Part shown: positions 24,415 through 32,475 of the stretch, piece after piece | Position numbering within the stretch: the stretch's first letter is position 1 | How the letters are laid out: each line of letters begins with the position of its first letter | NCBI RefSeq assembly: GCF_036961565.1 | Contig: NZ_JBAMDD010000001.1 | Location: forward strand, 248,001 to 312,000 | Direction of reading: 5' to 3' | Origin: Chitinimonas sp036961565 | Lineage (GTDB): Bacteria; Pseudomonadota; Gammaproteobacteria; Burkholderiales; Chitinimonadaceae | Length of the DNA: 64,000 bases | Position numbers and translations under genes: made by a program | The notes under the pieces: model-generated | Seen by the model: the letters and a program-made list of their open reading frames with translations, nothing else | Databases searched by the model: none | Told to the model about the DNA's origin: nothing

Positions 24415-26169
24415 TTAGGGTTGGGTAAGCTGGCGCAGGCGCTCGAGCCCAACCGGTTCCTGGGCCTGCAGCGGAACCACCGCGTAGCGGCGGGCATGCT
24501 GGTTGGCGACGGCAGCCAACTGTGCGTGCTCATTGGCTGCCCGTTGCTGCAGTAGCGGCGATGTAGGCTTGGCGGCGGCAAGGCTCTGGTTTACTACCCA
24601 GGCCCAGGGTTCTATGCCTGCACGGCGCAGATCGGCCTGCAGATTGGCGGCTTCCAGTACTGGCGTAGTTTCGGCCAGGGTGGCGATCAGTACCTTGGTC
24701 TGCCTTGCATCCTGTAACTGCATCATGGGTGTGGTGAAGTGCAGGCCGCCGCCTGACATCTTTTTGCGTATTTCCCTGTCGTAGGCGCCGGTGGCATCCA
24801 GCAGCATCAGGGTGTGCCCGGTTGGCGCGGTATCCATTACCACAAAGCGCCGCCCGGCCTCACGGATCACCCGCGAGAACGCCTGAAAGACGGCGATCTC
24901 TTCGGTACAGGGTGAGCGTAGGTCTTCCGCGAGCATCGCCCGGCCGGCCTCGTCGAGATGCCTGCCTTTGCTGGCCAGCACCTCCTGCCGATAGCGTTCG
25001 GTCTCGGCCTTGGGGTCGATGCGCGATACCGCCATATTGTCCAAGGTGCCAGCGACCATATCGGTTAGATGAGCGGCAGGGTCTGATGTAGTCAGATGGA
25101 CTGGCAGACCCCGCTCGGCCAGCGCCACGGCTATCGCGGCTGCCAGCGTGGTCTTACCCACACCACCCTTGCCCATGACCATGATCAAGCCATGGCCGTC
25201 AGCCGCCAGGCCATCCAGCAGCCCCACCAGCTTGGGTAGTGGCGGTATCGTGGTGTCGATCTCCTGGGCTGTTGCCATGCTTTCGTCCATGGCAAACAAC
25301 TGGCGTAGCGCAGACAATCCCACCAGATTGCCGGCTTTTAGCGATAGGCGATCTGTCGGCAAATGTGCCAAGGCCGGGGGTAGCTGCGCCAGGGCTGCGG
25401 CTTCGCGATTCGCCAATGCATGGGCGAGCGGGTCGATCTGCCCCTCGGTCTCTGGCATCAGTCCGTTAATCACCAGATGCTGGCGCTGAAAGCCAATGGC
25501 AGCCAGTTCTGCCTGTGTGCGGGCCGCCTCTGCCAGGCTGGAGCGCTGTGCCCGTGTCACGAGCACCAGGCGGGTACGAGCGGGATCGGCCAGCGCCGCC
25601 ACGGCATCGTGATACTGGTCTCGCTGTTTCTCGAGGCCGGCAAGCGGCCCAAGGCAGGATGCCCCCTCGGGGTTGTGTTCAATAAAGCCACTCCAGGCGC
25701 CCGGTAGCTGCAGCAGGCGGATGGTGTGGCCGGTTGGGGCGGTATCGAACACGATGTGGTCGAAATCTCGCACCAGGGCTGGGTTGGTCAGCAACTGGGT
25801 AAATTCATCGAAAGCGGCAATCTCGGTGGTACAGGCACCCGACAATTGCTCCTCGATATCGCGAACCACCTTGTCAGGCAGCACCCCGCGCACAGGGCCG
25901 ACTATGCGGTCGCGATACTGCTGCGCGGCACCTTGTGGATCGATCTCCAGCGCAGCCAGCCCCGGTACCGAATGGATGGCGACAATCTGGTTGCCTATGG
26001 TCTGGTTGAGCACCTGGCCCACATTGGATGCCGGGTCGGTACTCACCAGCAGCACCCGCTTGCCCTGGTCTGCCAGCTGCACCGCCGTTGCACAGGCGAT
26101 CGACGTCTTGCCCACGCCGCCCTTGCCGGTAAAGAACAGATGCCGTGGTGCATTGAGCAGGAATTGCAT
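24415..26169 (-). CDS. arsA: Arsenite-transporting ATPase ArsA
   Basis: 584 residues, the standard double-domain ArsA length. Two P-loops are present: FTGKGGVGKTSIACATAV (from 13) and VMGKGGVGKTTLAAAIAV (from 331). The signal-transduction motifs DTAPTGHTIRLL and DTAPTGHTLMLL are also present. All three As(III)-sensing cysteines are at the classic positions: Cys113 (GACTTE), Cys172 (ASCLGP) and Cys421 (SPCTEE). ArsA normally energises ArsB or Acr3 at the inner membrane, but neither gene is in this window. It follows arsD by 14 bases. Confidence 0.96.
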   Translation of the reverse strand: MQFLLNAPRHLFFTGKGGVGKTSIACATAVQLADQGKRVLLVSTDPASNVGQVLNQTIGNQIVAIHSVPGLAALEIDPQGAAQQYRDRIVGPVRGVLPDKVVRDIEEQLSGACTTEIAAFDEFTQLLTNPALVRDFDHIVFDTAPTGHTIRLLQLPGAWSGFIEHNPEGASCLGPLAGLEKQRDQYHDAVAALADPARTRLVLVTRAQRSSLAEAARTQAELAAIGFQRQHLVINGLMPETEGQIDPLAHALANREAAALAQLPPALAHLPTDRLSLKAGNLVGLSALRQLFAMDESMATAQEIDTTIPPLPKLVGLLDGLAADGHGLIMVMGKGGVGKTTLAAAIAVALAERGLPVHLTTSDPAAHLTDMVAGTLDNMAVSRIDPKAETERYRQEVLASKGRHLDEAGRAMLAEDLRSPCTEEIAVFQAFSRVIREAGRRFVVMDTAPTGHTLMLLDATGAYDREIRKKMSGGGLHFTTPMMQLQDARQTKVLIATLAETTPVLEAANLQADLRRAGIEPWAWVVNQSLAAAKPTSPLLQQRAANEHAQLAAVANQHARRYAVVPLQAQEPVGLERLRQLTQP

Positions 26170-26183
26170 GGCTTACCCCTTTG

Positions 26184-26546
26184 TTAACAACAACCCGGCC
26201 CTGAGCAACTGCTGGCGGCAGGCTGGACTTGCACCGCCAGACTGCTGACGCCGGCCCAGCGTGCCAGCTCGGCACGGCGTGGGTAACGACCGGCCAGGGC
26301 TATCTCGCCATCGACCAGGATCAGTGGCAGGCCTTCCTGTCCCGAGCGTTCCAGAAACTGCTTCACGGCGGCCTGCTGCGCAAAGGCCAGCGGTTGCTGA
26401 GCCAGGTTGAAGCGTTCCACCTGGCCGCCCTGGCGCTTGAGCCAGTCCAGGTCTGCCGCAAAGGTGAGCAGTGCCTGATCGACATCTGTACCGCAAACGC
26501 CGCTGCTGCAGCACAGCGCCGGATCAAAGATTTGAATACTTGGCAT
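26184..26546 (-). CDS. arsD: Arsenic metallochaperone ArsD
   Basis: 120 residues with the metal-binding cysteines Cys12, Cys13 and Cys18 (LCCSSGVC) at the positions known from E. coli R773 ArsD, and a vicinal pair Cys119-Cys120 plus Cys114 at the C-terminus. ArsD hands As(III) to ArsA and acts as a weak repressor. It precedes arsA in the usual order. Confidence 0.95.
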   Translation of the reverse strand: MPSIQIFDPALCCSSGVCGTDVDQALLTFAADLDWLKRQGGQVERFNLAQQPLAFAQQAAVKQFLERSGQEGLPLILVDGEIALAGRYPRRAELARWAGVSSLAVQVQPAASSCSGPGCC

Positions 26547-26555
26547 GTAGTCTCC

Positions 26556-27032
26556 TCAGGCCCCGATCAGGCCGATGCGATCCAGCTCGGGTTTGAGCCT
26601 GGCCTGGTCGGCAAGCAGCTCCGGGGGCAGGGCGAGGAAGGCTTCGATCCGGCCACGCAGAATGCGGTAGGCCTTTTCAAAGGCGGCATCGATTTCGGCA
26701 TCAGTACCGGTTGCATGGGCGGGATCTTCCACACCCCAATGCGCGCGCAGCACCGGGCCCAGGTAGGCGGGGCAGGTTTCGCCAGCGGCGCTGCCGCAGA
26801 CGGTAATCACCACGTCTGGCGTCATCGGCAGATTGTCCCAGGACTTGCTGTGCAGGCCTTGGGTTGAGATGCCTTCACGTTCCAGCAGTGCCAGGGAGCG
26901 CGGGTGCACATAGCCGGCCGGCTTGCTGCCGGCGCTGATGGCGCGGATGCTTGCTGGCGCCAGGGCGTTGATGGTGGCCTCGGCCAGGATGGAGCGGCAG
27001 GAGTTACCGGTACACAGTATCAGGACATTCAT
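26556..27032 (-). CDS. arsC: Arsenate reductase, low-MW phosphatase fold (copy 1)
   Basis: 158 residues with the active-site loop CTGNSCRS (residues 7-14), SKSWDNLP and ITVCGSAAGETCPAY. It is a paralogue of the arsC at 23897-24391, differing in the P-loop (Cys in place of Ala) and in lacking the C-terminal extension. Its start directly follows the arsR stop codon. Having two enzymes of this fold plus one of the glutaredoxin type in a single cluster is generous. Confidence 0.92.
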   Translation of the reverse strand: MNVLILCTGNSCRSILAEATINALAPASIRAISAGSKPAGYVHPRSLALLEREGISTQGLHSKSWDNLPMTPDVVITVCGSAAGETCPAYLGPVLRAHWGVEDPAHATGTDAEIDAAFEKAYRILRGRIEAFLALPPELLADQARLKPELDRIGLIGA

Positions 27033-27389
27033 CTAAGGCTCACAGCATGATGGGGAAGCGTTGGCGCTATTGGCCGATGCGGCCAGCTCAGCACATTGTT
27101 CGGGATGCCCGCCGCAGCAGTGGTCGGTCAGAAAACCGGTCACTTGCCGCATCAAGGCCAGGTTGGCGCGATAGCGCTGAAACCGCCCTTCCTGTTCCAC
27201 CGTCACCAGGCCGGCGTGTGCCAGATTCTTCAGGTGAAAGGAGAGATTGGAGGGCGCCATATCCAGCCGGCTGGCCAGCTCACCAGCCACGATGCCGGTG
27301 CCGCCCGCGCCCACCAGCAGCAGATAGGTATCCAGGCGGGCGCTGGATGAGAGCGCCTCAAAAACCTGCAGTGCGGAGATTTTGTCCAT
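27033..27389 (-). CDS. arsR: ArsR/SmtB family repressor (second)
   Basis: 118 residues with a winged helix-turn-helix (VAGELASRLDMAPSNLSFHLKNLAHAGLV, about 34-62). Cysteines cluster at the C-terminus (DHCCGGHPEQC and SPSCCEP), which probably sense As(III), as in Acidithiobacillus- and Corynebacterium-type ArsR proteins with C-terminal sites. It lies downstream of the first arsR, with an inverted repeat in between. Confidence 0.9.
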   Translation of the reverse strand: MDKISALQVFEALSSSARLDTYLLLVGAGGTGIVAGELASRLDMAPSNLSFHLKNLAHAGLVTVEQEGRFQRYRANLALMRQVTGFLTDHCCGGHPEQCAELAASANSANASPSCCEP

Positions 27390-27401
27390 GGCGGATTATT
27401 G

Positions 27402-27419
27402 TTTCAATTATTGTTGAAA
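27402..27419 (-). promoter_or_regulatory. Candidate ArsR operator between the two arsR genes
   Basis: TTTCAA (27402-27407) and TTGAAA (27414-27419) form an inverted repeat with a 6-base spacer, in an AT-rich 47-base gap. It overlaps the likely leader of the second arsR and could allow separate control of that gene and the rest of the operon. Confidence 0.4.
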
Positions 27420-27436
27420 TATTGAGTTGCAAAAAA

Positions 27437-27760
27437 TTAGCCACAGCAGCTGTTCTCCTGCTCGGCAGCACAGGAGGCAGCCGTGCAGCAGTTTTCAGTC
27501 ATGTAGCGCAGCAGGTCGTTCATGGTGTCGAAATTGGCGGCATAGTGGATAAACCGCCCTTCCTGCCGTGCCTGGATCAGGCCGGCCCGATTCAGCTCTT
27601 TCAGGTGGAAGGAGAGGGTGGCTGGCGCCACGGCCAGCATCTCGCCTATCTTGCCCACTGTCATGCCGGCAGGGCCTTGAACCACCAGCAGACGGAAGAT
27701 CGCCAGGCGGGTGTCCTGGGCGAGGGCGGCAAGCAGGTTGACGACGGTTTTACTTTCCAT
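27437..27760 (-). CDS. arsR: ArsR/SmtB family repressor (first, operon leader)
   Basis: 107 residues with the winged helix motif TVGKIGEMLAVAPATLSFHLKELNRAGL (about 34-62). Metal-binding candidates at the C-terminus are ENCCTAASCAAEQENSCC. It is the first gene of the arsenic operon. Its N-terminus MESKTVVNLLAALAQDTRLAIFRLL is standard for the family. The roughly 200-base region upstream should hold the operon promoter; I could not assign it with confidence. Confidence 0.9.
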   Translation of the reverse strand: MESKTVVNLLAALAQDTRLAIFRLLVVQGPAGMTVGKIGEMLAVAPATLSFHLKELNRAGLIQARQEGRFIHYAANFDTMNDLLRYMTENCCTAASCAAEQENSCCG

Positions 27761-27963
27761 GTTTCTATGTTAGTGGAAGTATTGTAGGGTGGTCAAGCCC
27801 ATGCGGCAACGTGATCTTCCAGCAAGCTCGATTTCAATCAGAACAAGGGGTGAGCGAAAGTTTCAAGGCACCGTGTGCTTGATACATCAGGAGGCCTTTT
27901 TCGAGTAACGCCGCATCGCAACTTGGTGATGATGTACCTAGGGATTCCGCTTAGGGTAATGTT

Positions 27964-28326
27964 TCATGCCCTCAGTAAGCTGAGTACTACAGTAGGTAGG
28001 GGGTCGTAATGAATACGGAGGTCTACATCTGATCTACCGGCTTCAAAACGCAGGCGCATGATCGGCTGGTTGTCCCACGACTGAAATGCGTAGCTGATGA
28101 CGCCTTCAATCGTTATATCGCTAATGACCTCGGCGTGATCGGTGATTTTGACCGAGATGGTCGAGTCACTGCCCAACTCAAATGCAATGGCGAGCTGCTT
28201 CCCATCTGGGTAATAGCGCAAGAATGCGACGGTGGAGTCATCAGCAATGGGAGATACAGGCAGCGTGAAGCCACGCTCCAGCATATCGAATGCTTCAGGT
28301 GGCTGGAATGGTGTCAGATATTGCAT
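27964..28326 (-). CDS. Hypothetical protein (120 aa)
   Basis: A soluble beta-rich protein with no signal peptide, beginning MQYLTPFQPPEAFDMLERGFTL. It has alternating hydrophobic strands (ITIEGVISYAFQSW, MRLRFEAGRSDVDLRIHY). I do not recognise a family. It lies 32 bases after the YciI-like gene on the same strand and is probably co-transcribed. The size and fold style would fit a small regulatory or immunity-type protein, but there is no toxin nearby to support that. Confidence 0.6.
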   Translation of the reverse strand: MQYLTPFQPPEAFDMLERGFTLPVSPIADDSTVAFLRYYPDGKQLAIAFELGSDSTISVKITDHAEVISDITIEGVISYAFQSWDNQPIMRLRFEAGRSDVDLRIHYDPLPTVVLSLLRA

Positions 28327-28358
28327 GGGATGGGTCCCGACAGAGGCATGGTCACTGC

Positions 28359-28649
28359 TTAATTCTCCAGCAAGCTGCTTAAGTGGCTGGCGGCCATGCC
28401 GGGTACAAACTCAATGATGTCGTAATCGGCGATCTCTTCCCGCCAGAACGGATCCAGGCGAATGATGGCCTCCACTTCGTGCTTGTTGCTTGCCTGGGCA
28501 AGGATGAGGCCGCCGGTGCGCGGTTGCTTGCGGCCAGACAGCAGGAAGTGGCCCGATGCGTAGTGGGCTGCCAGGAAGCGTTTATGTTCTTCGACAAAGG
28601 CATCTACGGTATCGAGCGGTTTCTTGTAGCTGAGGATGATGGCGAACAT
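28359..28649 (-). CDS. YciI-like (DUF1330/ferredoxin-like fold) protein
   Basis: 96 residues starting MFAIILSYKKPLDTVDAFVEEHKRFL, a dimeric alpha-beta barrel fold. Conserved His residues (EEHKRFLAAHYASGHF) and the DPF segment (RLDPFWREEIADYD) match the YciI family, whose members are small dehydrochlorinase-like or unknown-function enzymes. The start is ATG 28649; the longer frame upstream does not look like a protein of this family. Confidence 0.75.
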   Translation of the reverse strand: MFAIILSYKKPLDTVDAFVEEHKRFLAAHYASGHFLLSGRKQPRTGGLILAQASNKHEVEAIIRLDPFWREEIADYDIIEFVPGMAASHLSSLLEN

Positions 28650-28797
28650 GGCTAGTCTGCTTGCGGGATGGTGGTGTTGGTAACGGCAATACTGGCCGTG
28701 TGTTTCGGCATCATAGCGCTGTGGGGTGCAGGCAGGGGCCATCCATTGCGCCGTGGCCGGCTCCAAGGTTGCGTGTGGAGGAACCGGCCATCGTGCA

Positions 28798-30201
28798 TTA
28801 GCTTGGTAGGCTGACGGCAGCCGGCTCCAATACCACGGTCAGGGTGTCTATGTTTGCGGTATTGAGGCTGGCGAACACTTTGGCGAAGCGGTCGGAGTAG
28901 GCGAAGTTATACGCTTGCGACAACGGTGCCAGCGTAGCTGCCCATTGGTTGTAGTTAGGGGTGGATTGCATGTTGGCAAAGAAGAAATTGCTGGGGATGT
29001 TGAACCAGAGTTGGCTGTTGATGGCGCCGACCATGGTAGGCACGGGCACGCCAGTGACACCACCCACCGTGGCGGTACTTCCTACTGCACCTATGTTGAG
29101 GCCTGAAAGCAGATCGCCGCCGACCCAGCCATAGACGTCATTGCCTGGGTTGGTGGCAGTGGTAGCGCCGTTAAGGTAATACGGCACGTTACCGCCATAG
29201 ATGCCTGAGGGATTGGTGAGATCGGTCTGCCGGTACTGCAGGCTGGTGGTGCCGGCCACGCCGCTCAGCGCACCGCTCAGGGTGATGTTCAGATGGCTGT
29301 CTATGGTGGCTTCCAGCGTATAGCTTTGCCGGCTGAGCGGGCCGCTGCTGGGTACATTGGGCCCCACGCCAGCGAACTGGCCGGCGATATGGGCAAATAC
29401 GCCGTTGCCCAGGCCAGGTACGATCGCACCCACGGCTGTGCCGGGGCCGAAGTTATCAAGCAGGTAGGCCAGGTAATTGCGCAGTGTGTCGTAGGGCATG
29501 ACGGGCAGGCCGATGGTGGGCGCGATCGAGGGATAGGAGGTCGGCCCTATCACCCTGGCGAAGCTGCTGCCGGGCGCGGGCCCCGTACCGTATTGCTGGA
29601 ACTCTCCAGGTACCGTGGCTGGCAGCGGTTGCCCATCTATGCCGCCTGGCCCGACCACACCCGAAACGGGCGGTGTAGTGAGGGCGTTGAGCGCCTCGAA
29701 CACGCTTTGCGAGTTGGCACTACCCAGTAAGCCGGCCACGGTCTGAACCACGCTGCCATTCAGCGAGGTGGTTAGTGTGATCGGGATGCTCCAGTAATCG
29801 ATGCTGGTGAGGTTGGCCACATCGGCTGGCTGGCCGTTGAAAGTCATTTCCAGCTTGTCGTAGCGTAGAAAGAAGTTCGGGTCGGTCACGGCTTGGGCGG
29901 GCTCGTAGGCTGGCGACTGCACCGTCCATGCGCCGTTGTAGGCCACATAGACGCGGCCGCTGAATGCGTTGACGGTGACGCCGTCGCTCAGCTGATCGAG
30001 CGTATACCAGTTGCCGGCAAAGGGATAAGTGCCGGTGCTGGAGATGTTCAAGGGTTGCAATGCAGCGTGGTTGCAGGCGTTGATGATGCTGAAGGCGGCG
30101 TTTGATGCGCCGGGTACGAAGCCGATGGACACCGCTGTCGGATCGATACCGCTGTGGTTGAAGAACTGCAGATTGAGGCTGGTGTGGGGCGGGGTGGTCA
30201 T
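28798..30201 (-). CDS. Beta-1,3-glucanase-like (GH64/thaumatin-like fold) protein
   Basis: 467 residues, Gly/Ser/Thr/Asn-rich. FNHSGIDPTAVSIGF at the start, VYVAYNG, LEMTFNGQPADVANLTSIDYWSIPITL and NQWAATLAPLSQAYNFAYSDRF suggest the beta-1,3-glucanase (GH64) / thaumatin-like fold. The catalytic acids cannot be assigned by eye. No signal peptide is present at ATG 30201, so export would need another route. An AGAGGAAAG ribosome site precedes the start. An 8-base C tract (minus strand) lies 24-31 bases before it. Confidence 0.55.
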   Translation of the reverse strand: MTTPPHTSLNLQFFNHSGIDPTAVSIGFVPGASNAAFSIINACNHAALQPLNISSTGTYPFAGNWYTLDQLSDGVTVNAFSGRVYVAYNGAWTVQSPAYEPAQAVTDPNFFLRYDKLEMTFNGQPADVANLTSIDYWSIPITLTTSLNGSVVQTVAGLLGSANSQSVFEALNALTTPPVSGVVGPGGIDGQPLPATVPGEFQQYGTGPAPGSSFARVIGPTSYPSIAPTIGLPVMPYDTLRNYLAYLLDNFGPGTAVGAIVPGLGNGVFAHIAGQFAGVGPNVPSSGPLSRQSYTLEATIDSHLNITLSGALSGVAGTTSLQYRQTDLTNPSGIYGGNVPYYLNGATTATNPGNDVYGWVGGDLLSGLNIGAVGSTATVGGVTGVPVPTMVGAINSQLWFNIPSNFFFANMQSTPNYNQWAATLAPLSQAYNFAYSDRFAKVFASLNTANIDTLTVVLEPAAVSLPS

Positions 30202-30287
30202 GGCTTTCCTCTTGGCTGACTTGTGGGGGGGGAGCCGTTGAACTTGCACGGCTACATGCACAAGACGTTTGCGAGGGGCTGGTTGTG

Positions 30288-30506
30288 ATGGCCATGTGCG
30301 CTTGGAGCAGGCCTGGAGTGGATACCTACGCAGGTATGAGCCCCGAGTGTGAGGTATACCGTGGCGAGAGCGGCAAGCCTCTGTATGTAACCTGCATAGG
30401 CATGGCGATTGAAGAGGCCAAGCAGAGCGTGACCAACATGCATGGCCCCTACCGGATACCTACCTTGCTGAAAAAGGTGGATCAAGTCTGCCGGGGGCGG
30501 GACTGA
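30288..30506 (+). CDS. Hypothetical small protein (72 aa)
   Basis: From ATG 30288 (a GTG at 30285 is possible), with GAGGGG about ten bases upstream. The sequence has a plausible protein composition (YAGMSPECEVYRGESGKPLY, then an alpha-helical end AIEEAKQSVTNMHGPYRI) and four Cys. No family is recognised. It is divergent from the glucanase-like gene, 86 bases away. Coding use favours G/C at the third codon position. Confidence 0.45.
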   Translation: MAMCAWSRPGVDTYAGMSPECEVYRGESGKPLYVTCIGMAIEEAKQSVTNMHGPYRIPTLLKKVDQVCRGRD

Positions 30507-30628
30507 TGCTATTATGGGTACAAGCGTTCATTGTGCACCTTGCCTTGCTGGGAAGCTGAGGGTGCGGGGTGCTCCCTTGGTGTGCGCTGACAGGGTGACA
30601 CGAATCCCTCTCGTCGGCGACCCGAGCA

Positions 30629-30674
30629 CCAGGCACGCGAAACCGGCTTTGTTAGCGAGGCTTCGCGTGCCTGG
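30629..30674. repeat. Perfect 13-bp inverted repeat in the gap before the serine hydrolase
   Basis: CCAGGCACGCGAA (30629-30641) is exactly mirrored by TTCGCGTGCCTGG (30662-30674) with a 20-base loop. It lies in a 217-base non-coding region between the 72-residue gene and the minus-strand serine hydrolase, downstream of both. No T run follows on either side. It could be a terminator of an unusual type, a stabilising hairpin or the footprint of a mobile element. Confidence 0.5.
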
Positions 30675-30723
30675 GCGGCAGGCTGATGGGGTTCACCATG
30701 CCAAGGCGGAACAATGACGAGCC

Positions 30724-32463
30724 CTACAGGCTGGACAATTTCCGGTTGTCATCCTCATGAGCCTTCTTGAATACCAAGCTACGAACCGTATCCACTGCGA
30801 CCTTGAATCCAGTTACCTCGTTGTTGCTGCCACGAATGAATCTGATGCCCCTCATGAAGCTTTTATCCCCGGAAAACATATCGGGGCTGAGGGGTTTGAA
30901 CTTGATCGTGCCTGAACGGATATTACTGGCGGTTAGCACCCCCTTGTTTACATCGAAGACGAAGGATGCATTGAGTTCATTGGAATGGAATGTTCCAGTG
31001 AATTGGGCCATCTCGTTGTTGGCGTATGAGGTTGGCTTGTATGATTCGAAAACAACGGGATCACTATCGCCAACGGTATAGTTCATATCCTTTCCTCCTG
31101 CTTTGTCGACGAATTTTAGCAAGATTTTGTCGTCACCTTCGATGGTTACCTGGAAGGTCGAGTTATCTATTGGAATCAGTGCATTGCCGTCTGAGCCGTC
31201 AACTCTGCTGTAATACAGTACATCATCCTTCAAGTGGACTCTTGCGGAGAGCGCGCGTACCGGGTTCCAGTAGTTCCCGACAAATTGCTGCAACTGCTGC
31301 CGACTAAGTTTTACGCCTTCAATCTTGGTGTAATCGATGGTCTCCGGTTCGGGGAAGTGATTGTTCATGAAGAGGTTGGCGATCTGCATACCGTAGCTAC
31401 CATTGTAAGCAAGACCGGAACTCAATACGATCACCGAGAAGTCCTGTTCGGGGAAGCGGAACAAGGTACTGGAGTATCCACCGGAGATCCCACGTAGGTA
31501 AATTTTGGGAATTCCTCTCTCCTTACCCACATGCTGTTGCCCATAGTTCGAGATGCTGGCGACATCTTTTATAGGTGCGCCACCGTCCAGTTTTATAGGC
31601 GAATTCAGCTTGTTCACCAGCGGTCTTACGCCGGGCGTGCGTGACGACATGTGAGAGCGCCAGATGGATATGTCCCGGATAGAGGTGTAAAGATTCACCG
31701 GGCCTGGTGCAGTGCTGTCGCCATAGTCCCGTTTGTAGGTTCCGTTACTATCACTGCGATACGGTATGGCGGTGTTGTCTGGTGCCTGATTGCTGTCATA
31801 GAGAAACACGGTGTTGGACATTCCCAGGGGAGCGAATATCTGGCTATTGCAGTATGCGTCAAACGATAGGCCGGTAACCGACTCCACTATTCTTGCAAGC
31901 AGGATCAGCCGAGTGTCACCATTGGGTGAAAATGCCTTCCCTGGTTTGAAGTTCAATACTTTTTGACTTTTTATGACTTGCAGGATGGATTTGTGTTGTT
32001 CGGGATCTTTCGTTTCCCAGCCTGATAATGACTTCAGGGTTTTGTACCCATAGTAGCCGTCCGTCGAGCTTAGTAGATGATCGACGGTGACTTTTTCTCC
32101 TAGGTCGGGTAACTCGGGTAGATATTTCCTGATGTCATCATCTAGCTTTATCTTGCCTTGCGCTTCCAGTGTTAACGTGGCATAGGCGATAAATTCCCAG
32201 GCAAATGCATCGACCTGAAATTTTGTGTCGACCGTGGCCGGGGTTTTGTACTCCAGGTTGGCGCTGCCAAAGGCTTTTTCGTATATGGGTTTCCCTTTGT
32301 TGATTACGGTGACGGCAAAAGCTGGTTTGCCAGGTGAGTTGAATTCACTGAGTATTTTTTCAATGGCTTGATTGGTTGCGGGGTCTACGCCGATATTGGC
32401 GCTAGCTGTAAAGGAAAGCGAGACAAGACATCCCAGTATTGCGCGCTTGACAGTAATATTCAT
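30724..32463 (-). CDS. Serine hydrolase (class C beta-lactamase fold), probably inactive
   Basis: 579 residues with a signal peptide (MNITVKRAILGCLVSLSFTASA). Domain layout: a penicillin-binding-like domain (about 35-380) and a C-terminal beta domain (about 400-570). In active relatives the SxxK motif reads GSVSK; here the aligned segment is VDAFAW (Ala86, Trp89), so both catalytic residues are missing. The YxN motif reads SPN. The third motif is RGISGG. The protein is therefore likely a pseudoenzyme that may bind peptidoglycan or another ligand. It lies 12 bases after the NTF2/DJ-1 gene and is probably co-transcribed. The region is AT-richer than the surroundings. Confidence 0.8.
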   Translation of the reverse strand: MNITVKRAILGCLVSLSFTASANIGVDPATNQAIEKILSEFNSPGKPAFAVTVINKGKPIYEKAFGSANLEYKTPATVDTKFQVDAFAWEFIAYATLTLEAQGKIKLDDDIRKYLPELPDLGEKVTVDHLLSSTDGYYGYKTLKSLSGWETKDPEQHKSILQVIKSQKVLNFKPGKAFSPNGDTRLILLARIVESVTGLSFDAYCNSQIFAPLGMSNTVFLYDSNQAPDNTAIPYRSDSNGTYKRDYGDSTAPGPVNLYTSIRDISIWRSHMSSRTPGVRPLVNKLNSPIKLDGGAPIKDVASISNYGQQHVGKERGIPKIYLRGISGGYSSTLFRFPEQDFSVIVLSSGLAYNGSYGMQIANLFMNNHFPEPETIDYTKIEGVKLSRQQLQQFVGNYWNPVRALSARVHLKDDVLYYSRVDGSDGNALIPIDNSTFQVTIEGDDKILLKFVDKAGGKDMNYTVGDSDPVVFESYKPTSYANNEMAQFTGTFHSNELNASFVFDVNKGVLTASNIRSGTIKFKPLSPDMFSGDKSFMRGIRFIRGSNNEVTGFKVAVDTVRSLVFKKAHEDDNRKLSSL

Positions 32464-32475
32464 TGGGTGCTCCGT

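Noticed and set aside
30514..30717. A 67-codon frame between the small hypothetical gene and the serine hydrolase
   Set aside because: Arg/Ala/Pro-rich and spans the 13-bp inverted repeat; no sign of selection for coding.
30507..30723. A riboswitch or tRNA in the gap
   Set aside because: No known riboswitch core or tRNA TTCGA arm is recognisable; only the 13-bp hairpin is clear.
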